From Chenopodium formosanum (taxonomy: Eukaryota; Streptophyta; Magnoliopsida; Caryophyllales; Amaranthaceae), in the NCBI GenBank assembly GCA_024500155.1, contig CM044867.1:15845632-15909631 (forward strand): 64,000 bases of DNA, written 5' to 3'. The position numbers were made by a program, and so were the translations under genes. This document shows positions 1 through 10,973 of this stretch, piece by piece. Every line of letters begins with the position of its first letter. The stretch's first letter is position 1. A model generated the notes under the pieces. That model searched no databases, was not told where the DNA came from, and worked only from the letters and a program-made list of their open reading frames with translations.

Positions 1-531
1 TTATGTAATGAGATCACGTTACAAAAATTATGACTTGCATATCAATAAATGAATAATTGATGCAATAACTCTAATTAAACTCCATATCTAACACATGAAT
101 GATGGCAAAGTAGTACTAGAAGTTCGTAAATACACCTCAAAACATGACAAATACATAGCTCAAGCTAGCTATCCCACCATATAGGTATTTGAATCAATAA
201 AGCTATCTCCAAGGCCAATTTCAATCCACAAAATATAGAACCAAGAAATTAGAGGTAACTAAACAAATGAAATGTCATGCTCATTTCAACAAACATTTAA
301 TTGACAAATTCAACATTCAACATTCTTTGTCAAAAAACTACAAAAGCATATACTTGTATTCAACAGCATAATATCATTGGCCAATTAAAAATAAAGTAAC
401 TCATATCACTATATTAGTAATATGTACCAAACAATTCATTTCAAATTATTGCAAAATGCTAGGTTCAATTTTATACATAACATAAAGTAATAACTCAACC
501 ATTTAAGAAATAAAATCAATCACCAATTAAA
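1..531. other. AT-rich spacer
   Basis: No coding region, RNA gene or terminal repeat was recognised. The stretch is AT-rich. Its last nine bases (523-531) are the left target-site duplication of the MULE MITE that follows. Confidence 0.6.
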
Positions 532-1058
532 GGGAATTTTGTGTAGAACTACCCTAAAGATAGGGTCATTTGTGAACAACTATCCAATTTTTTTTTATTT
601 GTTTAGAACTACCCACAAGTTTGAAAACATTTGTGTACCACTACCCATTAACATATTCCGTCCAATTAAGACGTTATCGGGGCTCATTTTTTTCACTTTT
701 GCCACCCAATTAACTCTCCCAATTTGTATAAAGGTTTTAATCTATTTTAATTAACCTAATTAGGGTTTTAATTATAATTCATTTTAGGGTTCATGAGTGT
801 AATATTATTTGGGGATTTTAATTTATGAGGTTTGGGGGTTTAATTGAATTGGGGTTTTTGCTTATTTTAGCATTAATTGGCCATTGTAATTGAAAAAAGT
901 GAAAAACTGGCCCAAAATAACGTTTTTATTGGACGAAAAACGTTAGTGGGTAGTGCTACCCAAACTTTTCCAAACTTAGGGGTAGTTCTAAACAAATAAA
1001 AAAAATGGGTAGTTGTTCACATGACCCTATCTTTAGGGTAGTTCTACACAAAATTTCC
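532..1058. mobile_element. Non-autonomous MULE MITE with 9-bp TSD
   Basis: The ends are inverted repeats. The left end starts GGGAATTTTGTGTAGAACTA and the right end is its near-exact reverse complement. Similarity continues inward for about 100 bases on each side. The element is flanked by CCAATTAAA at 523-531 and 1059-1067, a perfect 9-bp target-site duplication as expected for Mutator-like elements. The core is AT-rich with no coding capacity. A motif AACTACCC or close variants recurs several times inside each terminal repeat. The class call rests on TSD length and long terminal repeats, because no transposase is present. Confidence 0.85.
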
Positions 1059-1067
1059 CCAATTAAA

Positions 1068-1759
1068 AGGTTATTAATGTGCTCCCATGATTCAAGCTAA
1101 CTCTCAAATTAAAAAAAACTCCCCATACAACATTTACTTAGTCACAATAACCAAGGCTATAATATAGAAAATAGTTGACCAAAAGTAATATTCATCATCC
1201 ATCAAGCATACACTATATGCATAATTAATTCCTCAGTTAATTCTCACAATTGCATTTATATAAATAATCATACATATCATGAAAATAACTCATGAGTATA
1301 AGCAATACTATCACAAGCTCCAATCCGTAATTTGCTTAATACATAGTAAATCATGATGACATACTCCATACATTATCTAAATTTGACATATCAAAGTCAA
1401 AAAGCTGGAAGTCAAATAATGGTCTTTTAAATCAATAAGGTTAGACATTCATAAAAAGCATAGAGGGAGCTAAGTTAGAGCACTTAACAATACAAAATCC
1501 ATCTTTGCATACTATCACATGCAATCAACAACTAACATATAGAATACACACTATATAAAATACCAAATTAACAATATGATGAACCCACTAAATAATCAGT
1601 GAGGAAATCAACTCAATACATCATACGAACACAAACCTATGTGCAAATAAACCAAAGTTTATTTAACCATTTCCACCATATGAAAACAAAATCAAACCAA
1701 ATTAGAGGTTACAAATCTTACAAAATCATACGGGAATATGAAAAACAGTAACTCATTTA
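1068..1759. other. AT-rich spacer
   Basis: Nothing beyond low-complexity AT-rich DNA was recognised between the two MITEs. Confidence 0.5.
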
Positions 1760-2073
1760 CTCCCTCCGTCCCCAAATGATAGTCCCTTATGGGCAAAAAT
1801 CACGGGAATTAAGAAACTTAAATAAAAGTAATAAAATTACATTGGAAATATAAATTTACATTGGGTATGTAAAATAGTAGAGAGAGAAAGTAATAAAAGT
1901 ACATTGAAAAACAAAATTTACATTGAAAAGTTAAATTTGCACAAATATTGTTGCAATTGGAGAGAATTTTGATAAAAAAATTGATATCAATGACACTTGA
2001 AAAAAGCAAATGGGACTATCAATTTGGGACTAAAAATATGCCATAAGGGACTATCATTTGGGGACGGAGGGAG
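1760..2073. mobile_element. Stowaway MITE
   Basis: The ends are inverted repeats, CTCCCTCCGTCCCCAAATGA on the left and its complement on the right, flanked by TA on both sides (1758-1759 and 2074-2075). The CTCCCTCCGT terminus, TA target and 314-bp size are classic for plant Stowaway MITEs, which are mobilised in trans by Tc1/mariner transposases. The inside is AT-rich and non-coding. Confidence 0.92.
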
Positions 2074-2229
2074 TAATTTAATTAACGAAATTATTTTCGT
2101 CATTAGTCTAACAACATATGCGTCAAAATTGCTCCACACAAAAGCATATCCTAATTAATATGTCAACATTCACAACTCTTTTATAATAAGAGACTTAATA
2201 TGACATATCAAGCTAGAATCAAATATCTA

Positions 2230-2560
2230 GAAGTAGAAGCAATAGATCGTCTTTTAGATTGTTAGTATATAAGCAAATTAAACGAAAATACTTATCTTAA
2301 TGTTGCGTAGACCAATTGACAATTGCCGCGTCGTGGTAAACCACTGACCTAAAAGACGATTCCGCGCTACCCCGGTGCAGTAGACATCTAGCGGTCGCCC
2401 TCCAGGATAAGCACGGCGCCGGAATTTTTGTGCACTCACAAACCCGACTGGAACTCAGAATACTTGCCCAGAAAACAGAAATGATTAAACTCGTGTTTGA
2501 CAATTTTGAGAAGAGAGAAAGTGATGGTTATTATTATTTTTGACTGATAAGCGCAAGGGT
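2230..2560 (-). other. LTR-like fragment with minus-strand TATA box (candidate solo LTR)
   Basis: A GC-rich island at about 2297-2480 sits in AT-rich DNA. Read on the minus strand it is preceded by CCCTATAAATACC near 2560-2572. That arrangement, a TATA box followed by a GC-richer untranslated stretch, resembles the U3-R-U5 order of a plant LTR. No second copy, primer-binding site or TG...CA boundary could be fixed, so this may be a solo LTR or a promoter fragment of another repeat. A 68-codon open frame over it resembles no known protein. Confidence 0.35.
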
Positions 2561-2600
2561 ATTTATAGGGGAAAACAACTCATGGTAATCATACGAATAT

Positions 2601-2740
2601 GTCTAGGTTCATTTAGCCAAATGACTAGATACATTACAAACATAAAGGTGTCTAGGTTCATTTAGCCAAGTGACTGGATACGTTACAAACACAAAGGTGT
2701 CTACGTTCTTTCAACCAAGTGTCTAGGTTCTTTTAATGTA
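2601..2740. repeat. 49-bp tandem repeat, about 2.8 copies
   Basis: Two full 49-bp units (2601-2649 and 2650-2698) begin GTCTAGGTTCATTTAGCCAA and differ at a few positions. A diverged partial third unit starts at 2699. They lie just upstream, in the minus-strand sense, of the TATA-like site of the LTR-like fragment, so they could be U3 subrepeats. Confidence 0.8.
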
Positions 2741-3091
2741 GGGCATGTACCTCACATTAATACCACTCTTTTCTTGTTTTTTTCATCAAGAATTTCCAAC
2801 AGTAAAGCTTGCCCTTAATTGGAATACGAAGGGTATTAGATTGTTATCAGCCTCATCCATTTTCAATTTCAAAGGAAGGAAAGAGAAACCGATGAGAGAG
2901 AGAAATGAACACGAGACAGAGAAAACCAAAAAAAAATGAGAATATTGGAGTTGAATTTATTTTTAATACTGTAATAATAATAATCACCGACTTAAATAAT
3001 AATCACCGACTTAATTTTTTTTTTTTTTTTGCCTTTTTCCAAACCCACCCTTTTCCCGGATTAGATCAATTTGATGCATATACTAATGGTT
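2741..3091. other. Unassigned spacer
   Basis: Short open frames here have no recognisable protein character. There is a small direct duplication of AATAATCACCGACTTAA (2986-3015) and a poly-T run. Confidence 0.4.
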
Positions 3092-5470
3092 GAATTATTA
3101 AGTTATTGTAATTTGAAAATTTTCATTCTACCTTAATCCTTATAGCTTTTATTTTTTTCAAGTTGACTAATGATTTAATGTATATAATCATAGTTTCCTT
3201 GTTCTCATAATCCTACATTATTAGTACTTTTGTCATATTTTTATATCTTAAGTTTAAAAATAATTATTCTACGTTTTGATAGAGTCTTGATTATACTTTT
3301 AGGTTAGGATTTGAGGTTTGAAACCTTCTCGTTCATTATACTTCTAAATAATAGACAAAATTGATCTCGATATTACCAACTATAGGCTGGGTGCATAGAG
3401 TAACACATGCTTAATCGGGTGCACTCTACATCTTAAATTATGAATTTGAATTCATTAAATGTCATAAATGAAGTCAAAGACCGAAGGTTCTATCGAAAAA
3501 TAGTATCTAAGATTCTAAGTACCATTGAACCTATTTTTAAGCACCCCTGGTAGTTTATTTTTGTACCATTTAGAATGAATTTTGTACCACTGAAAATAGA
3601 TTTTGCACCATTAGGTCTTTAGTGATATTATTTGGCAACCCAATGAGAAATCTCCAAAAGTGCATCAAAACTGAAACCACTACCACTGAGAATGTATTTG
3701 CACCTAAAACTGTGAATGTATCTACCACTAGACATTTTCAAGTACCACTAAAAGTATATTTAGAACCATTGAGAAAATGTTGAGTATTTCCGGCATAATA
3801 TCCAATCTCCGACGCCATTTATTACATTGGCTTGCCTAATTTTATAGTTTGTGGTGTAGAGTACAAGCGATCAAGGCTGTGCAATTCTCTGCACTCAACT
3901 TATAGTTGATGCTATTCTCTGCACCTAGCTATAGTTGGTGCTACTCTTTGCACCCAACTTATATGTAGTTGGTATAAGTTGGGGCTACCGAGACCAATTT
4001 TCCCTAAGTAATAAAATAAATTATTAATTGGTTTTTTCAAGTTAGGGTTAGGGTTTAATTATTAATTCTTCACCCAAATTTTAATGGTTTAATTATTAAG
4101 TTATTAATAGACTTGTTTAAAATTTTGTCTGATTTTGTAATGTAGCTTTCAAAATTTTCTTATAACTTTTTATATTAATTTGACTACTGATTTAATATAT
4201 ATGGTCATAGTTTTCGAGTTCTCATATTTCTACATTATTAGTAATTTGTCTTCTTTCTATATCTTAACTTTAAAAAATAATTATTATATGTTTTGATGGA
4301 ATCTTGATTATACTTGATTGAGGATTCCTAATTTCATATATTGTCTAATAAATTCCGCCTCAAAGTCCGCTGCCATCGTCGTCATCGTCGAATCATCTTT
4401 ACTATATCGTTGTTTAAATTTAATAAATTTAATACATATGGGTTTTACTATTAACTTGCACTGAAGAGTCCAATCAAATAGGCTATGGAATAAGGGTTTA
4501 GGGTTTATGGTGGTACCTTAGAGTAACACAGTGGTACCCTTTGCTATATTAGTGGCACCCTATATTTTCATAAATGTACCATTGATGTATGGAAATATAC
4601 CATTGGAAGAGTCATTTTCATTACACATAGTGTGGCATTGAAACATTAAAGGGTTATAAACATTTCGTTATATTAGGCAATGTAAGATATAATTTATTAA
4701 AAATGTTAAATATTTAGTTCGTTGTCATAGTTGTGGAGTTACTTATGCGTTTCATTAGGTGAAAAGATAATTTTACTTGTTGTATAGTAATTCCCTGCTA
4801 GGTTAACTACTCTATTACTAATGTATTCAAATTTTGTTGATTCATAATCCATAGGTATAGTGATGTGGATTTCTTAAATAGCAACCCAAACCCCGACCCC
4901 TATACAAATACTAATGGTTTGATTATTAAGTTATTGACATTATGTCAATAACTTAAATTTAAAATTAATTATTCTATGTTTGGATGGGAGGGGTAGGTAG
5001 CTAACGGTCGGGGTGAGGATGATTGACCGGGTTGGTGGTGGGGAGGTTGGTTTTTTTTATTAATAAAATTATTTTAACAATAATTTAATTATTAAAGGCT
5101 ATGCTTCATGCTTTCTTTAAAACAAAATTATTAAAAAACAACATTATTGAATTTAGTAGTATTTTATTTAAATTAACTAATTGATATTTGATACACATTT
5201 TAATGGTTTAATTATTAAGTTATTGAAATTTCAAATTTTCTATTGTATCTTATTTCTTATAACTATTTTTTTCAAGTTTACTAATGATTTAATATATATG
5301 GTCATAATTTCCGAGTTTTTATATTCCTACATCATTAGTAATTTTGTCATCTATTTTTATCTGAACTTTAAAAAGTAATTATTCTATGTTTTGATGGAAT
5401 CTTGATTATACTTCTAGCTTAGGATTGGAGGTTTGAAGTCTTCTCATTCATTCTACCTCTATAAATAAAA
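3092..5470 (+). repeat. Three diverged copies of a ~300-bp repeat spaced about 1 kb apart
   Basis: Related segments start near 3085, 4080 and 5200. Each shares, in order, AATGGTT-AATTATTAAGTTATT, a CTTATA-rich block, TTTAATATATATGGTCATA, an ATTCCTACATTATTAGTA-like block and GTTTTGATGGAATCTTGATT. The first and third also share the continuation into TAGGATT-GAGGTTTGAA. A fourth partial copy lies at about 4905-4985. The order is conserved but the copies are clearly diverged. No open frame or terminal structure was found. This is probably an old tandem duplication or the non-coding body of a decayed transposon. Confidence 0.7.
3535..3790 (+). repeat. Degenerate array of TACCACTGA-like motifs
   Basis: A motif resembling GTACCACTGAGAATGTATTT recurs about eight times with irregular spacing. 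A similar but weaker group lies at 4505-4610 (TACC-TTAG, GTACCATTGA). No coding capacity. It may be a subterminal repeat region of a transposon. Confidence 0.45.
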
Positions 5471-5499
5471 GGCAAATTTGGTCTCAATAGCACCAAAAA

Positions 5500-6770
5500 C
5501 AATATTGAATCTATTTTAATTTAAATTGGATGATAAAAATAGTAAAAAAATCTAAAATGTTAAGTCTAAGAAAAAAAATATTAAATAGGTGATAAAAAAA
5601 TTTGAAAAGTTTAGTCTAAGAAAAAAAAAAGATTTAAATAAGTAATCAAATTTTCTGAAATGGATCATTTTAAAGAAAATTATATTTTCTCAAGACATTT
5701 ATAATGAGATCAAATTAATTATAAAAAGAAGTAGTTTAACTTTATAAGTTTAAAAACAATATTTGCTAATCGGTTTTAGTTGGTATTATCCATCATAGAT
5801 AAAGGTTGATACCAACATGTACATAAACCAATATTTTAATTAAAAATATCCCCCTAATATATTTGCAAAAATTTAAATAGGTAATAAAATTAATCAAAAA
5901 AAATTTGAAACGCATCATTTTAGAAAAAATTAAATTTTCTCAAGAAATTTATGGGAAATAATAAGATCAAATTAATTATTATTTAAAAATTAGTTTAAGT
6001 ATATAAGTTTAAAAACAACAATTGCTAATCAATTTTAGTTGGCAATATCCATCATATATAAAGGTAGATACCAACTTATACGTAAACCAATTTTCCAATT
6101 AAAAAAACCCCCTAATATATTTGCGATTTTACAAAGCTTTTAAATTAGGTTAGGTTAAGGTTAAAAATTCCAACCCAAAAATGACCGATTTAACATGATA
6201 TTATTTTGAGTAAAAATCAAGTTTGATTCAACTTAAACCAAACCTAAATACCTTATAACCCTACCTCGTATATGTTGTATAGCAAATCAAAGATAAAAAA
6301 AAAAAAAACCCTAAAGAAACCTATTAAAATCAGCCCAAGCCTAAATATAAACCCTTATAAATACTGAAATTTTTTGGGTTTATCATTGTAAGGGTTTAAA
6401 AACAATATTTACTAATTTTTGTTGGTAATATCCATCATAAATGTAGGTAGGTACCAACTTATAGGAAAACCAATTTTTCCATTTTTAAAAAATTGCCTAA
6501 TATTTGTTGTTATACAAAATTTTGAAAATAGCTTAGGTTAAGGTTAAAATTCCAACACGAAATGACCCAACTTAACTCAAAATTATTTTTGAGCCCAAAT
6601 CAAGTTTAGTCAACCCAAACCAAACCTTAATACCTTATAACACAATTTCGTATAAGTTATACAACAAATTAAAGATTAAAATTGAAAAGGAAAGGAAAAA
6701 AAACCCTAAAGAAACCTTTATGTAATAGCCCAAACCCAAATATAGACCCTTATAATTATTAAAACCCTAA
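5500..6770 (+). repeat. Overlapping tandem direct repeats of ~370 bp
   Basis: The block starting TATAAGTTTAAAAACAA recurs near 5743 and 6001, and a related block starts near 6391. It is followed each time by a TTGGTA(A/T)TATCCATCATA-like stretch and a GATACCAACTTATA-like stretch. The second and third copies continue together through TTAGGTTAAGGTTAAAA, an ACCCTAAAGAAACC box and a CCCAAACCTAAATATA-like box. The first and second copies instead share about 130 bases upstream (5625-5740 and 5871-6000). The overlap pattern implies at least two successive unequal duplications. Confidence 0.7.
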
Positions 6771-7100
6771 AATTCTCTCACAATATCACCCCTCCCAGCC
6801 ATTATTAGAAGCTTAATTTTCTCTCTCATGTTTCATTTTTTTCTCTCTTCAACTCTCAAACATTCAAACCCTAAAACCTTTTAATTTTGCCCCTCCAAGC
6901 TAACCTCTCCTTCCTCATCGTCACGGACATCGTAGTTCAACTTGTAAGTATTCAACTTTCATCAATCGATAAGATAATTTACTAATATTGATTTTTTTTT
7001 TATTTGATTTTGTTTTGTTTTGCTTTTAGATGGTTGTTGATGTTCAAGACCATGTTAATTGTTTAATACACATAAAACCTTTGTTATTAATTTCTATTGT
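6771..7100 (+). promoter_or_regulatory. Possible orphan promoter and 5' UTR with intron
   Basis: Pyrimidine-rich leader DNA with telobox-like AACCCTAAAA (about 6869-6879) is followed by a good 5' splice site (CTTGTAAGT at about 6943) and a 3' splice site (TTTTGCTTTTAG) directly before an ATG at 7030. Plant ribosomal-protein and translation genes often have a telobox plus a leader intron. The frame from this ATG closes after about 30 codons and no known protein follows, so this is best read as a promoter/leader fragment copied or left behind. Weak call. Confidence 0.3.
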
Positions 7101-8491
7101 CGTTGTTTTGGTGATATAATTTATATAATTTAGCTAATTTATTAGATCTCAACTAAGAAAATATCACAATATGGTGCGTGTCAAGGCAAACAACAAAATT
7201 ATTACATTCCACGTCATTAAATTTATACACATTCAAAGACCCATTTGCTTTAAAGACTATGAGTAAGAATTGTGAGTGATCAATACTATGTTAATTGAAT
7301 AATAGTGTGCAATGCAAACAAAAATAAAAATTGAACATAACAAAAAAAAATTTACAGGCTGATTTGTATGCGCTCAAAATAAGAATTAAAAAAAAAAAAC
7401 CAAACAATTACCATTATAATTGAATATTGTCAAATCAAATCTGGTCCATGCAATTGTACCCCATTTTTTATCTTCAAAACTAATAAGATAGTTTTTTTAA
7501 GGAAGTATGATGGTATATTTTCATGTCATACATCAACAAATCAATTGAAATCAAGCAATTGATCAATGATTTACCTTGTATTTGCCAAGGTCAATCTTCT
7601 TAATTACTTTGAATCACCCATGTAATCAATGCAATAATACCCTGAAAATCAATAAAAAAATCCAAAATAAAATTAATAAGCACAGTGTATCCTCAGGCGT
7701 TATAATCATCATAACATATTTAACATATTTATCCTAACATTATATAATCTAAAGCCATACTTCTAAGGAAGAATTGATTGATAATTCATTAAATTAATCA
7801 CAAAATATAATATAATCTATTCTGACATTATATAATCTAAAGACATACTTCTTAAGGAAAAATTCATTGATGAGAAAACTACTGCAATGTGGAACATCAA
7901 GTTAAAGTGTTGTGTTAAAGTTGCTATAATGGATAAATCAATGTGTTAATCTATATCAAACCCATATGATTATGTAAAACAGTAATGATTGTTTGATGGA
8001 ATGGCAAAATCAATCAAAATTCACAAATAAAATTGAAAACGAGAAAATAAAAAAAAATATTAAACTGGTAGATTCAGCAAAAGGAAATATTAAATATAAA
8101 AGTAACAATTGAATTCATAAATTACATATCCAAATTAAACTAATAAAAAACGAAAATTAACTTTAATAAAAAAATAAAAATATACTCAAAGCCATTTGAA
8201 TAAAGGAGCAAAGAGCAGGAAAAGGCAACAACAAAGGCTCCCTAAACTCACTATTCAGGACCACCTTCTAGGAAGGGTTCCTTGAGCCAGAGGAGAAGGA
8301 CAAAATCCAAAAGCAAAAAATACCAAATCCTAGACAGCCAGCAAGCCTACTAACATCTAGAAACCAACAAGCAACAACCAAAACAACAATCTGCAGGAGC
8401 AGAACCAGCTAGACAAGAACCTACAGACTACTATAAACCACCTACTAAGACCAGCAGCAAGAAACAGAAAAGCAGCAGCCAACAAATCTAA
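7101..8491. other. AT-rich spacer with a short duplication
   Basis: No gene recognised. A stretch of about 45 bases around TTATATAATCTAAAG-CATAC is repeated at about 7739-7785 and 7826-7870. From 8200 to 8491 the DNA is less AT-rich. Read on the minus strand it follows the stop of the Copia-A/DUF4216 frame and would be its 3' untranslated tail. Confidence 0.4.
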
Positions 8492-8908
8492 TCATTCATT
8501 GTTATTCTCTACTTCAAGAAGCTCATCGCCTAAATCAAACAAGTCTCTAGGCTTAGTCTTGACTACATGAAACCATCCTTTTCGTATCTCATCTTCAATG
8601 TAGAAAACCTGTTTTGCTTGTGATAAGAATACAAAAGGATCACCTTGCTCATCCCCTTTCGGATTATCATCTTTTTCTCTATTCTCATCTGTACTTTGTC
8701 TTTCTTGACCTTCCGTAAGGGGAATGTTGTTGATCTCATCAGGTATTTTTAATTTTCTTGGTTTTGAGTCTTTTGAACCAATTGGTCTTCCACGCTTTCG
8801 GCGTGCTAGAGATTCATTTTCAATGATCTTATCACCAGATGGAATTTCAATTCGTGCAGGAGCATTTTCAGCTGGTATTTGTATTTTTTCAATTTCTTTG
8901 CATCTATA
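8492..8908 (-). pseudogene. Copia linker joined in frame to a DUF4216-like CACTA tail
   Basis: This minus-strand frame continues the Copia-A polyprotein after a frameshift near 8905. Its first part is the usual Copia linker between integrase and reverse transcriptase (PARIEIP, then KRGRPIGSKDSKPRK). Instead of reverse transcriptase, the frame runs on through a charged stretch into DPFVFLSQAKQVFYIED, KGWFHVVKTKPRDLFDL and a stop at 8492-8494. The pattern PFV..SQA.QVFY..D...W.VV..TKPRD is what I know from the DUF4216 region at the end of CACTA (En/Spm) transposon proteins. The join could be chance deletion, capture by Copia, or a CACTA insertion followed by deletion. DUF4216 is assigned by recalled pattern only. 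Confidence 0.6.
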
Positions 8909-10404
8909 AATGCATCAGGCAGCTGATTTGCAATGCTTTGTAAATGAGCAATTTTCTGAACTTCTTGTTCACACATATTTGTTCGTGGATCAAACATTGA
9001 CAATTGTGTTGCATTCCAAATGATTTCTATTTCTTTCTTTCGTGGGTCCACTTTCTCTCCCCCTAAGGCTGTGAATACTGTCTCATTGAAATGACAGTCG
9101 ACAAATCTGGCCGTAAATAAATCACCGGTCATTGGTTCAAGATATTTAATTATGGAGGGTGATTCAAACCCAACATAAATTCCCAGCCTTCTTTGTGGAC
9201 CCATCTTTGTTCGTTGGGGTGGAGCAATAGGAACATACACCGCACAACCAAAAATTTTTAGATGTGAGACATTAGGTTCTCGACCAAAAACTAATTGTAG
9301 TGGTGAGAACTTATGATAAGCAGTTGGTCTCAATCTAATTAGAGTTGCCGCATGTATTATGGCATGACCCCAAGCAGATGAAGGCAATTTTGATCTCACC
9401 AATAATTGTCTTGCAATAAATTGTAGTCTCTTAATTAATGACTCGGCAAGTCCATTTTGTGTATGAACATGAGCTACTGGATGTTCTACAACAATTCCAA
9501 TCGACATACAATAATCATTAAATGTTTGGGATGTAAATTCCCCAGCATTGTCAAGCCTTATTCTTTTTATTGTATGGTCTGGAAATTGTGCTCTTAGTTT
9601 AATAATTTGAGCAAGGAGTTTTGCAAAAGCAACATTTCTACTGGATAAGAGACTTACATGTGACCATCGAGTTGAGGCATCAATTAATACCATAAAATAT
9701 CGGAATGGTCCACATGCAGGATGAATTGGTCCACAAATGTCTCCTTGAATCTTCTCTAAAAATGTTGGAGATTCAGTAGCAATTTTGTTCATAGATGGCC
9801 TTATTATCAATTTTCCAAGTGAACATGCAGAGCATGTTAATTCATCTGATCGAGGGACTTTAACATTCCTAATTGAATGTCCTACTGAATTTGCTATAAT
9901 CTTGTGCATCATTCCTATACCAGGATGACCCAAACGATCATGCCATAAATTTAGCAGATTCTTATTATCTAACTTCTGGTTAGATATCGAATTTATTTCA
10001 ACTGGTCGTATATCTATATGATATAACCCTGAAGAATATGCTGGCAATTTCTCATACACATGTTTCTTGCCATGTTTTTCTGCCGTGAGGCATAAATATT
10101 CATTTTGATCCACTATCATTGTTTCTAAATGAAAACCATTTTGACGCACATCTTTAAAACTTATAAGATTTCTTCGAGATTTACTCGAATATAAAGCGTC
10201 ATTAATGATTAATTTTGTTCCATTTGGGAGTATTATGCAAGCTTTTCCAGAACCTTCTATTAGCTTGGCTGACCTAGAAATGGCATTAACATTTGCTTGA
10301 AATAATTTTAATTTTAAAAAATATTTTCTATCTTTCAGAATAGTGTGTGTTGTTCCACTGTCCAAAAGGCATTGAAATTTGGAACCAACTTCTGGCAGAT
10401 CCAT
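8906..10404 (-). pseudogene. Copia-A protease-integrase polyprotein fragment
   Basis: The frame from ATG 10404 carries an aspartic-protease active site (DSGTTH, Asp15) and a GAG-pre-integrase zinc finger (HDRLGH with CSAC, about residues 155-195). It also has an integrase core with Asp222 (GDICGP), Asp285 (RLDNAGEF) and Glu321 (NGLAESLIKR), a DD35E spacing. The integrase would cut and join element DNA into the host genome. The frame shifts near 8905 into the linker/DUF4216 frame. All three integrase catalytic residues remain, but reverse transcriptase and RNase H are absent, so the element cannot copy itself. The ATG at 10404 is probably not a natural start: the protease should follow gag, and 10405-10585 lies between. 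Confidence 0.85.
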
Positions 10405-10585
10405 ATCTTCATAAAATAATAAGTATAAGATTAGTTTAAGATAATTAAACTGGACTTACTTTATTAATGATGAAAAATTAAGAGTACATAACTTGAACAT
10501 GAAAAAAAAACATATAAGAAAAGTACATAATGAAAACATAATACATATCATAGTAATTGATGAATTATCTAAACATGATTATTCT
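10405..10585 (-). other. Non-coding gap between Copia-A gag and protease (intron-like)
   Basis: The gag frame stops near 10580 and protease resumes at 10404. The AT-rich gap could be an intron, given a pyrimidine/AT-rich stretch before TTATGAAG on the minus strand, or simple decay. The splice sites are not convincing. Confidence 0.35.
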
Positions 10586-10973
10586 CTCCAAAGATAAATT
10601 CACCACCAGCTTCACCATTGTCTATGTGGAAATCAGACACATCAAGGCTAATTATATTCCCGGGACATTTTCTTCATTAACATAATTTGTTTCGGCATGT
10701 TTTTCTTTCCCTTTAATGGAAGCCTGGTATAGTTCTACCAGATGTTTGGCCGTACGACAAGTATGTCCCCAATGTCCAGTCATGCCACATCTATAACATG
10801 TGTCTTTTCCTTTTGTGGTGGCTTGATTTTTGTTTCCTTGTTGATGCCCCCTTTGAGTGTTGTTTCTAGGGGGAAATTGGCCTCTACCACGGCCATAACC
10901 ACGTCCACGGCCACGCCCGCGGAAATTTCCACGACCTCTGCCACGGTTATTATATTTTCCACGTCCACCTCTA
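10586..10973 (-). pseudogene. Copia-A gag C-terminus (RGG region and zinc knuckle)
   Basis: The minus-strand frame entering from the Copia-B junction reads an Arg/Gly-rich stretch of about 25 residues with GRGRG repeats, then the CCHC zinc knuckle CYRCGMTGHWGHTC. This is the nucleic-acid-binding tail of a Copia gag. Seven residues upstream in the same open frame belong to the Copia-B LTR and are not original. The true N-terminal half is at 21013-21698. The frame ends at a TAG near 10580, before protease. Confidence 0.85.
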
